Assembly (NCBI RefSeq): GCF_020921035.1
Contig: NC_063150.1
Coordinates: 12,648,001 to 12,712,000, forward strand
Length of the DNA: 64,000 nt
DNA from: Rhodamnia argentea
Taxonomy: Eukaryota; Streptophyta; Magnoliopsida; Myrtales; Myrtaceae
Direction: 5' to 3'
Shown here piece by piece: positions 1 to 10,370 of the stretch (position 1 is its first letter; each line of letters starts with the position of its first letter). Position numbers and translations under genes: made by a program. Below the pieces are notes generated by a model. That model worked only from the letters and a program-made list of their open reading frames with translations, was not told the origin of the DNA and did not search any database.

Positions 1-83
1 ACGTAATTGAGAGAGCATTTGGGGTACTGAAGAAACGGTTCTTTATATTGCAACACATGCCTTTCTTTCCAATTTGAAAGCAA

Positions 84-117
<34 letters not shown>

Positions 118-357
118 GCGGAACAAAAAAGCAAGCCTTCATTGTAATTGCATGTTGTGCTTTTCACAATTATATTTGAGACCAAAATAGGATGTATAGA
201 AATTTTTCCAATTATGGTGATCCCGACTATGCATATGGGTCTACAGAAGAAGAGGTTGCTGATGATATATCCGATGTGCGGACAAGTGAGATAAACATGC
301 TTAGGAAAAGTGTTGCAAATGAAATGGCAAGTGACTACAATATGCTTGGAATTCCAT
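1..357 (+). pseudogene. PIF/Harbinger transposase, C-terminal fragment
   Basis: The + strand encodes the end of a Harbinger-type (DDE_Tnp_4) nuclease. A first piece reads VIERAFGVLKKRF, matching the conserved block around the last catalytic acidic residue. After an interruption it continues with AFIVIACCAFHNYI, then an acidic tail ending near position 357. A 30-T run and a few extra bases split the two blocks and break the frame, and a stop codon follows the second block. The N-terminal part lies outside the window. The family excises and inserts DNA in plant nuclei with 3-bp TTA/TAA target sites. I infer a dead copy. Confidence 0.75.
77..139 (-). repeat. Tiny poly(A) retroinsertion with target-site duplication
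   Basis: The 12-bp word AAAGCAAGCCTT occurs at 77-88 and again at 128-139. Between the copies lie a run of T and the bases GGCGGAACA. A poly(A) tract on the - strand bounded by a direct repeat is the usual scar of a severely 5'-truncated LINE-type retroposition. It sits inside the Harbinger transposase fragment. Confidence 0.6.
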
Positions 358-929
358 GAATTTGTATTTTTCAATTATATAATCATATTTTTAACTACTT
401 GGGAACATTTATGTATGGCTCATAATTGTAATTTTTCCTATTTATGGAAAAAAAAATTGATGTTCTCATTGTTTAATTTCAATTCGTCTTCTCTTTCAGT
501 ATTTTTTTTTATAGCTGATCTCGTTCGTATTGTAATTTGATAAATCATGCATAAATTACTTGTACATATATTGGTCTAATTTGATTTAGTAAATTGAACA
601 AATGAGATATAATTTGATTTAGTAAGTTAAAAAGATAAAGACATATTCATTTTAATATATATTTAGTCCCCTTAATTAAATGAAAACATTAGGAACAAAT
701 TTTTTTACGAGTTACCAAAAGAGTTTCTGTTCTTTTTTTGTCCCGGGAACAAAAACTTAATGCGATTATCAAACGCGTTTCTGTTCTTTTTTTCTTGTGT
801 CGGGAACATATTTTTTTTTTGTAGTTATTAAACGTGTTTCTGTTTCCGGAAATCGTTGCCAGAAACGGAAATAGAAAAAAAATGTTTTCGTTCCAAAAGT
901 TGTTCCAGGAACAACTGCTCACTATCAAC
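358..929. other. AT-rich intergenic stretch without a gene
   Basis: There is no supportable coding region. At 690-925 related phrases about resisting open frames recur (GGAACA followed by T runs, and AACGCGTTTCTGTT or AACGTGTTTCTGTT). They look like an old internal repeat or MITE remnant. The open frames here come from low-complexity sequence. Confidence 0.5.
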
Positions 930-1500
930 CACTAGGGGATTGTCCCAATGGTCACTTTTTTTATTTGTGAAGGGAGAAGTGGGATGTTTGAATCCCCACC
1001 ATTGTGGGAGTTAGAATGGCAATCAATCATTGGGGCCCTAGTGACCACTCTTTCCACTTGTGAAGGGGGAGGTGGGGTGTTCGAATCCTCACCTTTAGGG
1101 AGAGTTGCTTCGAGAGGAGTTGGGGTGGCCATCAACCATTAGTGGATTGCTCCGGTGGCCACTCTTTTTGCTTGTGAAGGGAGAGGTGGGGTCTTCGAAT
1201 CTCTACCTCCGAGGGGGATTGGGGTTTAGGACACTAGTGAAGGGAGAGGCGGGGTGTTCGAATCCCCACCATTAAGGAGAGTTGGGGTGGCTATCAATCA
1301 CTAGGGGATTGCCCCAATGGCCACTCTTTCCACTTATGAAAAGGGAGGTGGGGTGTTCGAATCCCCCATCTTCGAGAGGAGTTGGGGTGGTCATCAACCA
1401 CCTGGGGATTGTCTCAGTGGCCACTCTTTCCACTTGTGAAGGGGGAGATGGAGTGTTCGAATATCCACTTTTAGGGGGAGTCGGGGTGGGAACGTATGAG
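930..1500 (+). repeat. Tandem array of about 100-bp units with B-box-like motif
   Basis: Six imperfect units run head to tail. Each contains 'ccactctttccacttgtgaa' or a relative of it, then a G-rich stretch, then a motif close to TGTTCGAATCC near positions 988, 1079, 1193, 1256, 1358 and 1456. Spacing is about 63 to 114 bp. The motif resembles the RNA polymerase III B box (GGTTCGANTCC), as found in tRNAs and tRNA-derived SINEs. Open frames across the array only reflect the repetition. I see no complete tRNA cloverleaf. Confidence 0.6.
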
Positions 1501-2960
1501 GAGTAAGCCCACGAAAAAAGTTCTATTATGAATTCCAAGACCGGAATTATCGGTTTAATTACTGGTTTTACTTGAACCGATTCTAAATTAGATAATAACT
1601 TCATACCTATAGAGAATCAATGTGCCCATTTTATGTTTTAGTACAAACATTTAATTTCTTACACAAAAGCAAAATGTGGACAGATTCTTGAGTAGAATTG
1701 AATCCTATTCTTGAACTAAATCGATCGGAATATGGGTTTCAATCCCAAATCTACACCAAGAATAGACTCAACCGTAATTTGACCCACTCGAAAATCAATC
1801 AGATAGCGTCCCATACCTAAAAAGTAGCGGTGAATAGTTCCTAGAACATACCGATTAGAATCGGTTATCCAATTTTTGAAACCTAGAACATATACTGCAT
1901 ACTTTGAATCTATAACCTACCCGGTCACGGGAGTTCCATGGTCCGCCCAAGTTTCACTGGTATTTTAATTGAATGATCTTAGTTAATCATTATCTCTAGG
2001 GCACGAATGATAACTATTTTGTATACTTCTCATTTTTTTTTATTTGTATGTTTGAAATAGGTTTAGAACATAAATCTATTTGGTAATGCAATTTCATTTT
2101 TCCATTTTTGGAACAAATTTTTAGCTCAGAAATAGATCTAGAATAGAACTAAGGACTACAAATTTTCTACTTTTCTAATTTCGGAATAGAGACAGCAATA
2201 AAACCTCTTTTCGTCGCTAGTCCCTATAGCCGTCCTTCGATCGCCTATCCTCGACCGTCGCCCACCGGTTCTGGGACCCCGTTAGCCGATCGCCGTCTGC
2301 CGGTCACCAAAGAAATTTTACGTAGTAATCAAACGAATTTCTACTCTGGGAATAGAATTTTTGTGTTGTAATAAAACGCATCTTTGTGCTCACTAACTCG
2401 TCCACTGAAACAAAAAATAGAGAAATCTATTTATGGCTAGAAATTATTCCCATGAAGAGAGGGGTTATTGTTGGCGCTCCTAATGACCATCATCCGCCGC
2501 TTCAATTCAAGATCACGAATCGGTTATGGATATCACTCAAATGAAAGCTCTGATTGATGGTTTTACATTATATATTTATCATCGGACACCATACATTATA
2601 CACTTATCATCGGGCACCATGAAATAATGCAGAATCGCGCGAAGATAAAAAATAAGAAAAACACGAAAAGTTACACTATGAAATCTAAAAACTACTCATC
2701 AAAATCAGTTTCTCAATTCCTAAAACCTGAAATCTACCGTGATACCCTAAAATCTATTTACCGAATCGGTTTCCATGGGTTCGATTCTTCAATTCGTGGA
2801 AATCATGCCCACCCCTTGCTTAAAAGTAGAGAGAACCTTCTCCGGATCGCTTTCCGTTCTCTCAGTTTCACTCCACGGTTAGCAGTAAAGAGAACCGCTG
2901 CTGCAAGGAGCGTCACAAGCCTCCCCATTACCGATCGATCCCCGAAAGCTCCGACCGGCG
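1501..2960. other. Intergenic region upstream of the GT47 gene
   Basis: I see no recognisable gene. The stretch 2040-2440 is rich in short phrases such as 'aatagaat' and 'acgtagtaatcaaacg' related to the repeat at 690-925. The last few hundred bases should hold the promoter and 5' leader of the glycosyltransferase. No clear TATA box can be assigned. Confidence 0.4.
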
Positions 2961-5900
2961 ATGTCGGCGGCGGGGAAGCAGCTGCAGCCGCCGCAATCGC
3001 CTTCGCCCTCGTCTCTGTTCACCATCCGAGGATCTCTCCTCGCCCTCGCCCTCCTGACCCTCATGTCCTTCACCCTCGTCTCCCTCAAGTCCCTCCACTC
3101 CACCGCGACCCCCGTGAAGTTGAGCCCGTCCTTGGGCTCTCAGAAGCTGTGGAGCGACGGTTTGGGCGTGGGCGACGGGGATTTGTCCGATATCTACCAC
3201 TTGCCCGACGTTTTCCGGCTGAACTATGCGGCGATGGAGAGGGACTTCAAGGTGTTTATATACCCGGACGGCGATCCCAACACGTTTTACCAAACGCCGA
3301 GGAAGCTCACTGGCAAGTACGCGAGCGAGGGCTATTTCTTCCAGAACATTAGGGAGGGTAGGTTCAGGACGGACGATCCGGACCGAGCACACTTGTTTTT
3401 CATCCCGATTTCGTGCCACAAGATGCGAGGGAAGGTATGATTCCATCCGTTTTGCTTCTTTCTTTATTGGGATTCGTTTCATTTTGACCGGATTGTTCTG
3501 TCAGAAGGTTAGCAATGAAAAGTGATTCTGCAAAACTTAGTGAACAACTGTTCTGTCTTAGCTTTTGGTTTTCAGAAGTTCAAAGTTTAGATGGGGTTCG
3601 GGTTCTGCCACTAAGTAGGGAAGTAGATTTACTTGTATTCAGATACTTTCTGTCAATACAGAGCCTGATGTGATTAGTCACGACATCTACCAGCATGCAC
3701 TACATTCTGCCTATTGATACCTCTTCAAGAATATCTGTTGGCACCCTACAAATGCCAACCTTTATTTAAAGTCGATTGTTGAGTGAACAATCTGGTATCA
3801 GACGTTGTATCTGTGGCGTGGAGTTTGGGTTATCTCTGTTGTGAACTCTTCACCTAAGGCATGCATCTGGGTGATGCTTTGCCATGTTTTCCGAAGTTAG
3901 AAAGCTCATATCACATTGTAACTTAAACTGCTTGGAGTCGGTTACATTTAGTTTGATCTTATCCGTGCAGTTCAGAGTAGTGTTGAGAGTGCCGACTCTG
4001 GACTTTGGAGGTTGTGGATGTTCTGTTCTCAGTTTATGGAAAGATTTTGCTGAAATTTCCTTTCATTCATGAACATCTGGCAGTAATCTCATGGTTTCGG
4101 TCCTCATGCTGGAACACTGGATTTCTTTATCTAGCTGATGTTTTAGCAAATAATATGCATGGTGTGACTTGAAACTTCTTGCAAGCATTCAATTGTTTTA
4201 TAGGTTATTTTCAAGCCTTGCCATTTCCTATTCCTATATTGGCAAGGTTTATTCCAAATGTTTCTTTGCATTATGTAGATTTTCCATCTAGCTTTTGATT
4301 AGACGTTTCTTAATTATAAAGCTTATGCTTCTGACATACTGATACTTCAATCTTATTCTGGTTGATGGAGTTTTCTCTTGGGTGTTGTATCTTTTATGAC
4401 CGTATGCAGGGAACATCCTATGAGAATATGACCATAATAGTCCAGAACTATGTGGATAGTCTTATTGCAAAGCATCCATACTGGAATAGAACCCTGGGAG
4501 CAGATCACTTCTTTGTGACTTGCCATGATGTTGGTGTGAGAGCGACGGAAGGAGTTCCTCTTCTTGTAAAGAATTCAATTAGGGTGGTTTGCTCTCCAAG
4601 CTATGATGTTGGGTTCATTCCACACAAGGACGTTGCGCTTCCCCAAGTATTACAACCATTTGCTCTTCCAGCCGGCGGAAATGATGTGGAGAATAGGTAA
4701 AATAGTGCATAGAAGAGAGAATTATGGTGCATATTTGTCTACGTGACACTAGTTGCTATTTCTTGAATTTTGTGATTTGTGGCAATATAAATTGCATATT
4801 TGGTTTGGTTCGTTTGTTATCATCCATTCATCTTTTAGCTTGTCTAGTTTCACCAAGGGTAAATTGTGCTATAACTTTTGTCATTTTGGAGTGGTCCCCT
4901 GTACTTTGTTTTTGGCGGGATAGCCCCATGTACTTTCAAATCAACAAGAGAGGCCTCGTTGCTAGAACAATGTCTGTGGTCTATCAAGATGAAATAACCA
5001 CCATCTCAGTTATCGCAATCTTACTCTATCTCAATAGCTTGGAAACATTTGCCTCCTGCAGGTTCTGGGATTACATTTAGGAAATCTATGAACTTGTACT
5101 TTCCATAGATGTCAGAAGCTTTTTCCTTTTGGTGGACTTTTAAACCCAACATTATTTTGTAAATCACTTAATTTGGCTAGATTTACTGTAGCGAATTCTT
5201 CTTGTCTGGTTGTGAGGTCTTCTATAATTATTTTGTCCTTCAGACCTTTTTTCTTTCTCATTGTATCCCATTATATAGGGCCTATAGGTGTCTGGTTGAG
5301 ATTTTGTTTTAGGCAAGTTAACAGTATCCTGCATTTCATATGACTGCCTTTATTTCAGCCTGCTAAAACTTTGTGATAATGTGAGCAAAAGCTGTCGTTG
5401 TGAAAAGAGAACGTTCTTTGCAGGACAAGACTTGGTTTCTGGGCTGGTCATCGCAACTCCAAAATTAGAGTTATACTGGCACGTGTCTGGGAGAATGATA
5501 CTGAACTTGATATTTCAAATAACAGAATAAGTAGGGCAACTGGACATCTGGTCTATCAAAAGAGATTTTACAGGACTAAGTTCTGCATATGTCCTGGTGG
5601 TTCCCAGGTAAACAGTGCCCGAATAGCCGATGCCATCCATTATGGATGTATTCCTGGTGAGTGTCATTTTCATAGCTTTTGATGCTGTGTTCTTCATCTT
5701 AGCTTATTGTTTTCTGTGGAGTGGTCAAGTAACTCTCTTGAAGGCACTCCAGATCTAGTAATTTTTGGATTCTAGAATGACACTAGAATGATCAAGTAAC
5801 TCTCTGGAAGACACTAGAATGATACTCTCTTGATCAAGAGATTCTAGTGTCATTCCAGTAATTTTTGGATCCATTAATCGAGAATGGTTAAGTAACTCTC

Positions 5901-8232
5901 TTGAATGCACTCCATGTGTTTAGTTGATCAAAAATCTGTGCGCAAAACCATGATAAAAACTATCTTTCCTGTAGAGTATTGGAGTGGATTTTAATAATTA
6001 ATAGGTAAATTTGATAATTTCATGTAACAAATTTAATTGTTTATGTTTACCCCATTTTTCTTGTTCATGTGCTTCTTACAAGCTTGCATTCTCTACAGCT
6101 ATACAGACTTCACTGGCACACCTGTATTCTTTAAGATATCAACATTTCTGTCATATCATCAAGGGTGATGAGTTCCATATCATGGATTGAAATTTAGAAG
6201 GAATCTGTAGCAAGCAATAACACAAAACAAAATAGTTCCTTTAAGCACTGTACGGAATCACACATCGAGTTTCTTAAGCATATAGCCCATAAAAAGAGAA
6301 CTGTATCACACAGTTCAATAGCTGACAATTTCTAAAATATGACTTAACTGAACAATGTCCGTTCATGGGAGAGAATGTACTTTTAAACTGCTAAATCCTC
6401 CTACCAGTTGAGATAGAAAGGAGAAGCATGATATTCTATTTCAAAATTAGCAAGGGGAAAATCGTTTGTGTCTTATTTGGAACTCAAAACTTATAGATAT
6501 GGCAACTCATTCAACCAAGAGAGGAATTCTTCTCTGAGTTGTTGGTTGAGGCAAAGGTCAATCTTCACTAAACTTGATAATGAAAAACTTCAATCACAAT
6601 CAACTTTTTACTTTGTGATGTCACATGATGCATTTGTTAGTGAGCTGAGGATGGCGGCAATGAGGTGGTGTATCTGTAGCACCTATAAGTCTCATATATA
6701 GTGGAAGAGAAGCTGAGAACTGATGCTTAAGTAGAGAGTTACTCCACCTAATTACTCCTTTTGGGTTCATAGCACATATGCTGTGGGATTGTTACTGGAT
6801 CATTTATCAACCTAACTTCGATATCTATATTGGCAGCACATTATTTCACAAGAAAATGAGACTTTGTATGGATATAAAAGCGCAATAATTGTGTGACCGA
6901 TGTTTTAATTTTGAGGGAAATTGAGTGAAATGAAATTCTTGCAATTTCTTGATTTATCTTTATGCTTCATTTGCAGTCATTTTATCTGATTACTATGATC
7001 TGCCGTTCAATGACATTCTTGACTGGAGAAAATTTTCGATCATACTCAAGGAGAGTGAAGTGTATAATCTTAAGCAAGTGCTGAAGGATATATCTGATGC
7101 TGAGTTTCTGCAACTGCACGAGAATTTAGTAAAGGTATGACTTTTTATGCACAGTCAGAGCATGCTGTTAATGTGTTGTCTATCGGGTGATGTAATAGTC
7201 AGTATTGTCTAATTTAATGCTGTAAATACTGGGGTTTCTGAAGATTTACTATTTGCTAAGCATATTAAGGTGTATCCTATCTGAGAACTTCAGGGAGATG
7301 GGCCACATAATTGCTTGTAGGCTCAACCTGTACATGTGGTCCACCCAAAAACTACCTTTCTTTAACATGAGATATCTTTGTACTTGATTCTTAAAAATCT
7401 AGATGAATCCTTTGGTCTGAGATTATACTGTGAATAGATATGGATGAGTAGGAGAAAGAGGTGTTAGTGAGTGTGCTCAACTTCTCTGATGCCCTATCAT
7501 AGCTTAAAGATGTATACCGCCACTTTCTGTCATCTTTACTGAAATCAGAGCCTTTACTTGATTATTTTAGAGACGAAAAGTGATTTTGGAAAAAGATAGT
7601 ATATGTTTCAGGTGGTGTTATTGTTTGGACTCATTGATGAAGTGGACACAAATTATGAGTTATTTGCATCTGGTGCAAAATCAAAGTTATACCATTCGAG
7701 GATCCGGAAGGGTACATAAGAATATGCAGTTAATATAATTAATTGGACTCGATGTTGTATGGACAAGGTATCAGGTTGTCTAATAAAAGCAGGAAAAACG
7801 AGCCAATTTTTGCTTGCTGATTGATATTTGGGGTTAGTTTGGTAATCTGAGGGCGTCTTAACATCTCTTTTAGTGAATAATAGCCTTTATCTCCACATGT
7901 CAGAGTAAAGCTTGGCTAAGCTTCCAAACAAATGCAAGCACCAGAGCTTTTAATTCCTTTGAAAGATGCAGTTTGTTGCAATTTGTTGATGGTCGTGCAC
8001 TCACTGCATTACTTGCTGTCTTGCATCTTCCGAAACAAATCATTTACCTCTTCATCAAAAATTTGGTAGACTTTGGTCCTTCAATTGATTACTGTCGCTG
8101 ATGCCAAGATTCTATGGCCTGTTCTTCTAGGTCCAGAAGCACTTCCAGTGGAATTCACCACCAATAAGATACGATGCTTTCCACATGGTCATGTATGAGC
8201 TCTGGTTGCGTCACCATGTCATCAAATACTGA
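2961..8232 (+). CDS. GT47 exostosin-family glycosyltransferase, five exons
   Basis: My spliced model joins 2961-3434, 4410-4696, 5424-5656, 6977-7134 and 8131-8232. All introns are GT-AG and the frame stays open for 417 aa. Residues about 20-43 form a hydrophobic signal anchor after a short proline-rich tail, which gives a type II Golgi topology. The exostosin domain follows. Recognisable blocks are FKVFIYPDG, YASEGYFFQNI, DPDRAHLFFIP, GADHFFVTCHD, a DVALP segment, FWAGH and FCICPGGSQVNSARIADAI (nucleotide-sugar binding side). It ends with VRYDAFHMVMYELWLR. Plant members of GT47 add sugars such as xylose, arabinose, galactose or glucuronic acid to cell-wall polysaccharides in the Golgi. The exact substrate cannot be read from this sequence. 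The ATG at 2961 is chosen because the membrane anchor follows directly. The overlapping frames at 2627 and 2928 are shadows. The gene looks intact. Confidence 0.88.
5727..5905. repeat. Direct and inverted repeats in GT47 intron 3
   Basis: The phrase 'aagtaactctcttgaa' or a close relative occurs three times, near 5728, 5794 and 5890. Between them an inverted pair at about 5772-5857 can fold: the arm with 'ctagaatgacactagaatg' is complementary to the arm ending 'attctagtgtcattccag'. A direct repeat 'agtaatttttggat' lies at both ends of the hairpin. It is probably a small foldback insertion. Confidence 0.55.
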
Positions 8233-8709
8233 AATGGTAATGGTTGTTTTGACTGCCTTTTGTCCATAGTATGACGGATGTTTGACTACAAAACGTGTAA
8301 ATTTTGACCTTATGATTGTCACCTTCCGTGGCTCCGATGGAGCAATCACTGGACAAATACTGGGTAATTGAAAATTCTTTGGTTCGTTATAGTATTGCCT
8401 TGATCTAGTCCAACTGTTTTTCACTTTTCAAGTTCATAGAAAGGGAAAATTAATTGCAGAATACTTGTTAATTGTCATTGATTTGTCTGGAGGTACATTC
8501 TTTTAGATGCTTGAAGAAATTTGATCCTGATATCTGCCCTCATCTGTCCTCTACTTTCTATTCTAGTCCTTTTGCTGGCTTGGGTGATGCACTTTTTAGT
8601 TATTCAGTTGTGAAAAATTAATAGTGTACTGGGAAATACACTTTGTGGCCATTATTACATACAAGTTAATGGGTATAATAACAATTGCCATCTTGATTTA
8701 GTAATACAC

Positions 8710-8764
<55 letters not shown>

Positions 8765-10370
8765 GGTTTGCTACATCTTTACTTCCATTTGCTATGTTAA
8801 TTAAGTATCTTACGTTTTCTACCATTCTCTTTGAAATATTCTCAAATGAAGGCATAAATTGGTTATTTCTAAAGTTTCTCACTTTATATCTGGGAAGATT
8901 CATATAATTGGGTAGCGTTGAGTTGTACTAATTTGGTATTTAGCTGAGAATCGATATATTTTATTCCATTTTGCAACTTGATTGACTCGTTTAAGATAAT
9001 TGAGATGGTCAAATTGTTATGTCTTAAATTGAGACCATATATGTTTAAAAAGGCCACAATCAGGTCTTGAGTATGTCATAGGCATCAGGTAGAATTCAGG
9101 CGTCGGAAATTGTATGTGACTGAAACATTTCACTTTGGAGCCACGTCGGATTTCCAACACCTTAATTCCACCGAGGGCGAGCTTGAGATCTGATGGAAGT
9201 ATTTTTAAAGTTTCGACTTTTCAATACCGAAATAAAACGTGAAGTCTCAGTTGGCGAACGGTCAAAATAAGTTCAATTTCCACAATCATCCTTAAAAATA
9301 CAAAATTTTGGTATCTTTCCTGTCATCATGACAGAGAAACATGATCCCGCACCTTGAACCTTGGCCAGAAGTCTGTACCAAAAACGAGAAACTTGGCCAG
9401 AAGATCTTATGAAGGGCTTTTCTTTTACCTATGCCTAAAACCTCTCTTATGTCATCATCTAAAGCAATCATTTGATGGTTTACAGCCTATGGCCAAGTGG
9501 AAACAACATTTCCTAGTGGCCTAAATCTGCAAATTATAGCATCTTTAGGGTACGCTATAAGAGCCATCTGGTTCAACAGGTAAAGCCAATCAAGACGTTT
9601 GTCTCCTGATGCCGAAGAAGTTCGCAAAGCCACGGACACTGCGAAATGCCTTGGCAGCTCGGATGAGACAACATCACAGGGACTCAAACATCTCTGGTTT
9701 TCCATCCAATATGTACTAAGAAGTTTCTATACGACCGCTTTCAGTAACGAGTCATTGATCAAGGGCTAAAGCAGCAGAAAAATAGGAACAGCAATGTTGG
9801 CGTTAAAAAATTGGTTCATCATTGATCTTTCCTGGAAGATAACCCCTCTAGAATGAAGAGTGTTCTTTTCTGGTTCAAGACACTGATAATCTTGTCATTC
9901 TCTCTTCCCATTCTAGAGCACGCTCAAGCTTGTTACGAAGAAATTAAGAATGTGTCGCTGAAGTAGCCAAATCACTATAAATATACCAAGCAAAATTTGC
10001 GTAATGTGTTGTATGAACATATGAGATCAATTTTGATGACAAAGAATGGAGCTTCCAATCATACATTTATACACTACTCTGCTGATGCTTTATTCAAGAC
10101 CTTTAGACAACAAAATTGCCGGCATCTTAATTTTAAGATACCTTTTCTCTGTCGCGGAACTATGGCCGAGTAACTTGTTCTCCATTTTTCTTCTCACGTC
10201 AAGGTCAAGGCTCCTATTTCCAACATAAATTTTCCAGAGCTTTCATATAAAAACTACAATAATTCCTTATCCAAATTGTCCCTGATATAAAGATCATAGA
10301 ACTGCACCCCTTCTTTTATCAGTCACTTAAATGCTGGCGGAGATGTTATTATCAAGAACCAAAAACTGAT
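8233..10370. other. Intergenic region between GT47 and the DYW PPR gene
   Basis: It should hold the 3' UTR of the GT47 gene and, at its right end, the 3' UTR of the - strand PPR gene. One - strand frame at 9487-9705 (72 codons, including SSELPRHFAVSVALRTSSAS) has a balanced, protein-like composition and could be an exon or gene remnant. I do not recognise it. Nothing else is supportable. Confidence 0.4.
8713..8762. repeat. (TC)25 microsatellite
   Basis: An uninterrupted run of 25 TC dinucleotides lies about 480 bp downstream of the GT47 stop codon. It is a likely polymorphic marker. The open frame reading through it on the other strand (an Arg-Glu run) is an artefact. Confidence 0.95.

Noticed and set aside
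988..1466. Functional tRNA genes suggested by TTCGAATCC motifs
   Set aside because: No acceptor stem, anticodon arm or A box at the right distance could be found.
930..1500. CRISPR-like array
   Set aside because: Units are imperfect throughout with no unique spacers, and the genome is a plant nucleus.
1272..1604. - strand frame with repeating 'GGFEHPTS'-like phrases
   Set aside because: It translates the tandem repeat. The periodicity comes from the DNA units, not from a protein.
2928..3482. 184-codon - strand frame over GT47 exon 1
   Set aside because: Antisense shadow in GC-rich coding DNA. The + strand frame has a membrane anchor and exostosin motifs.
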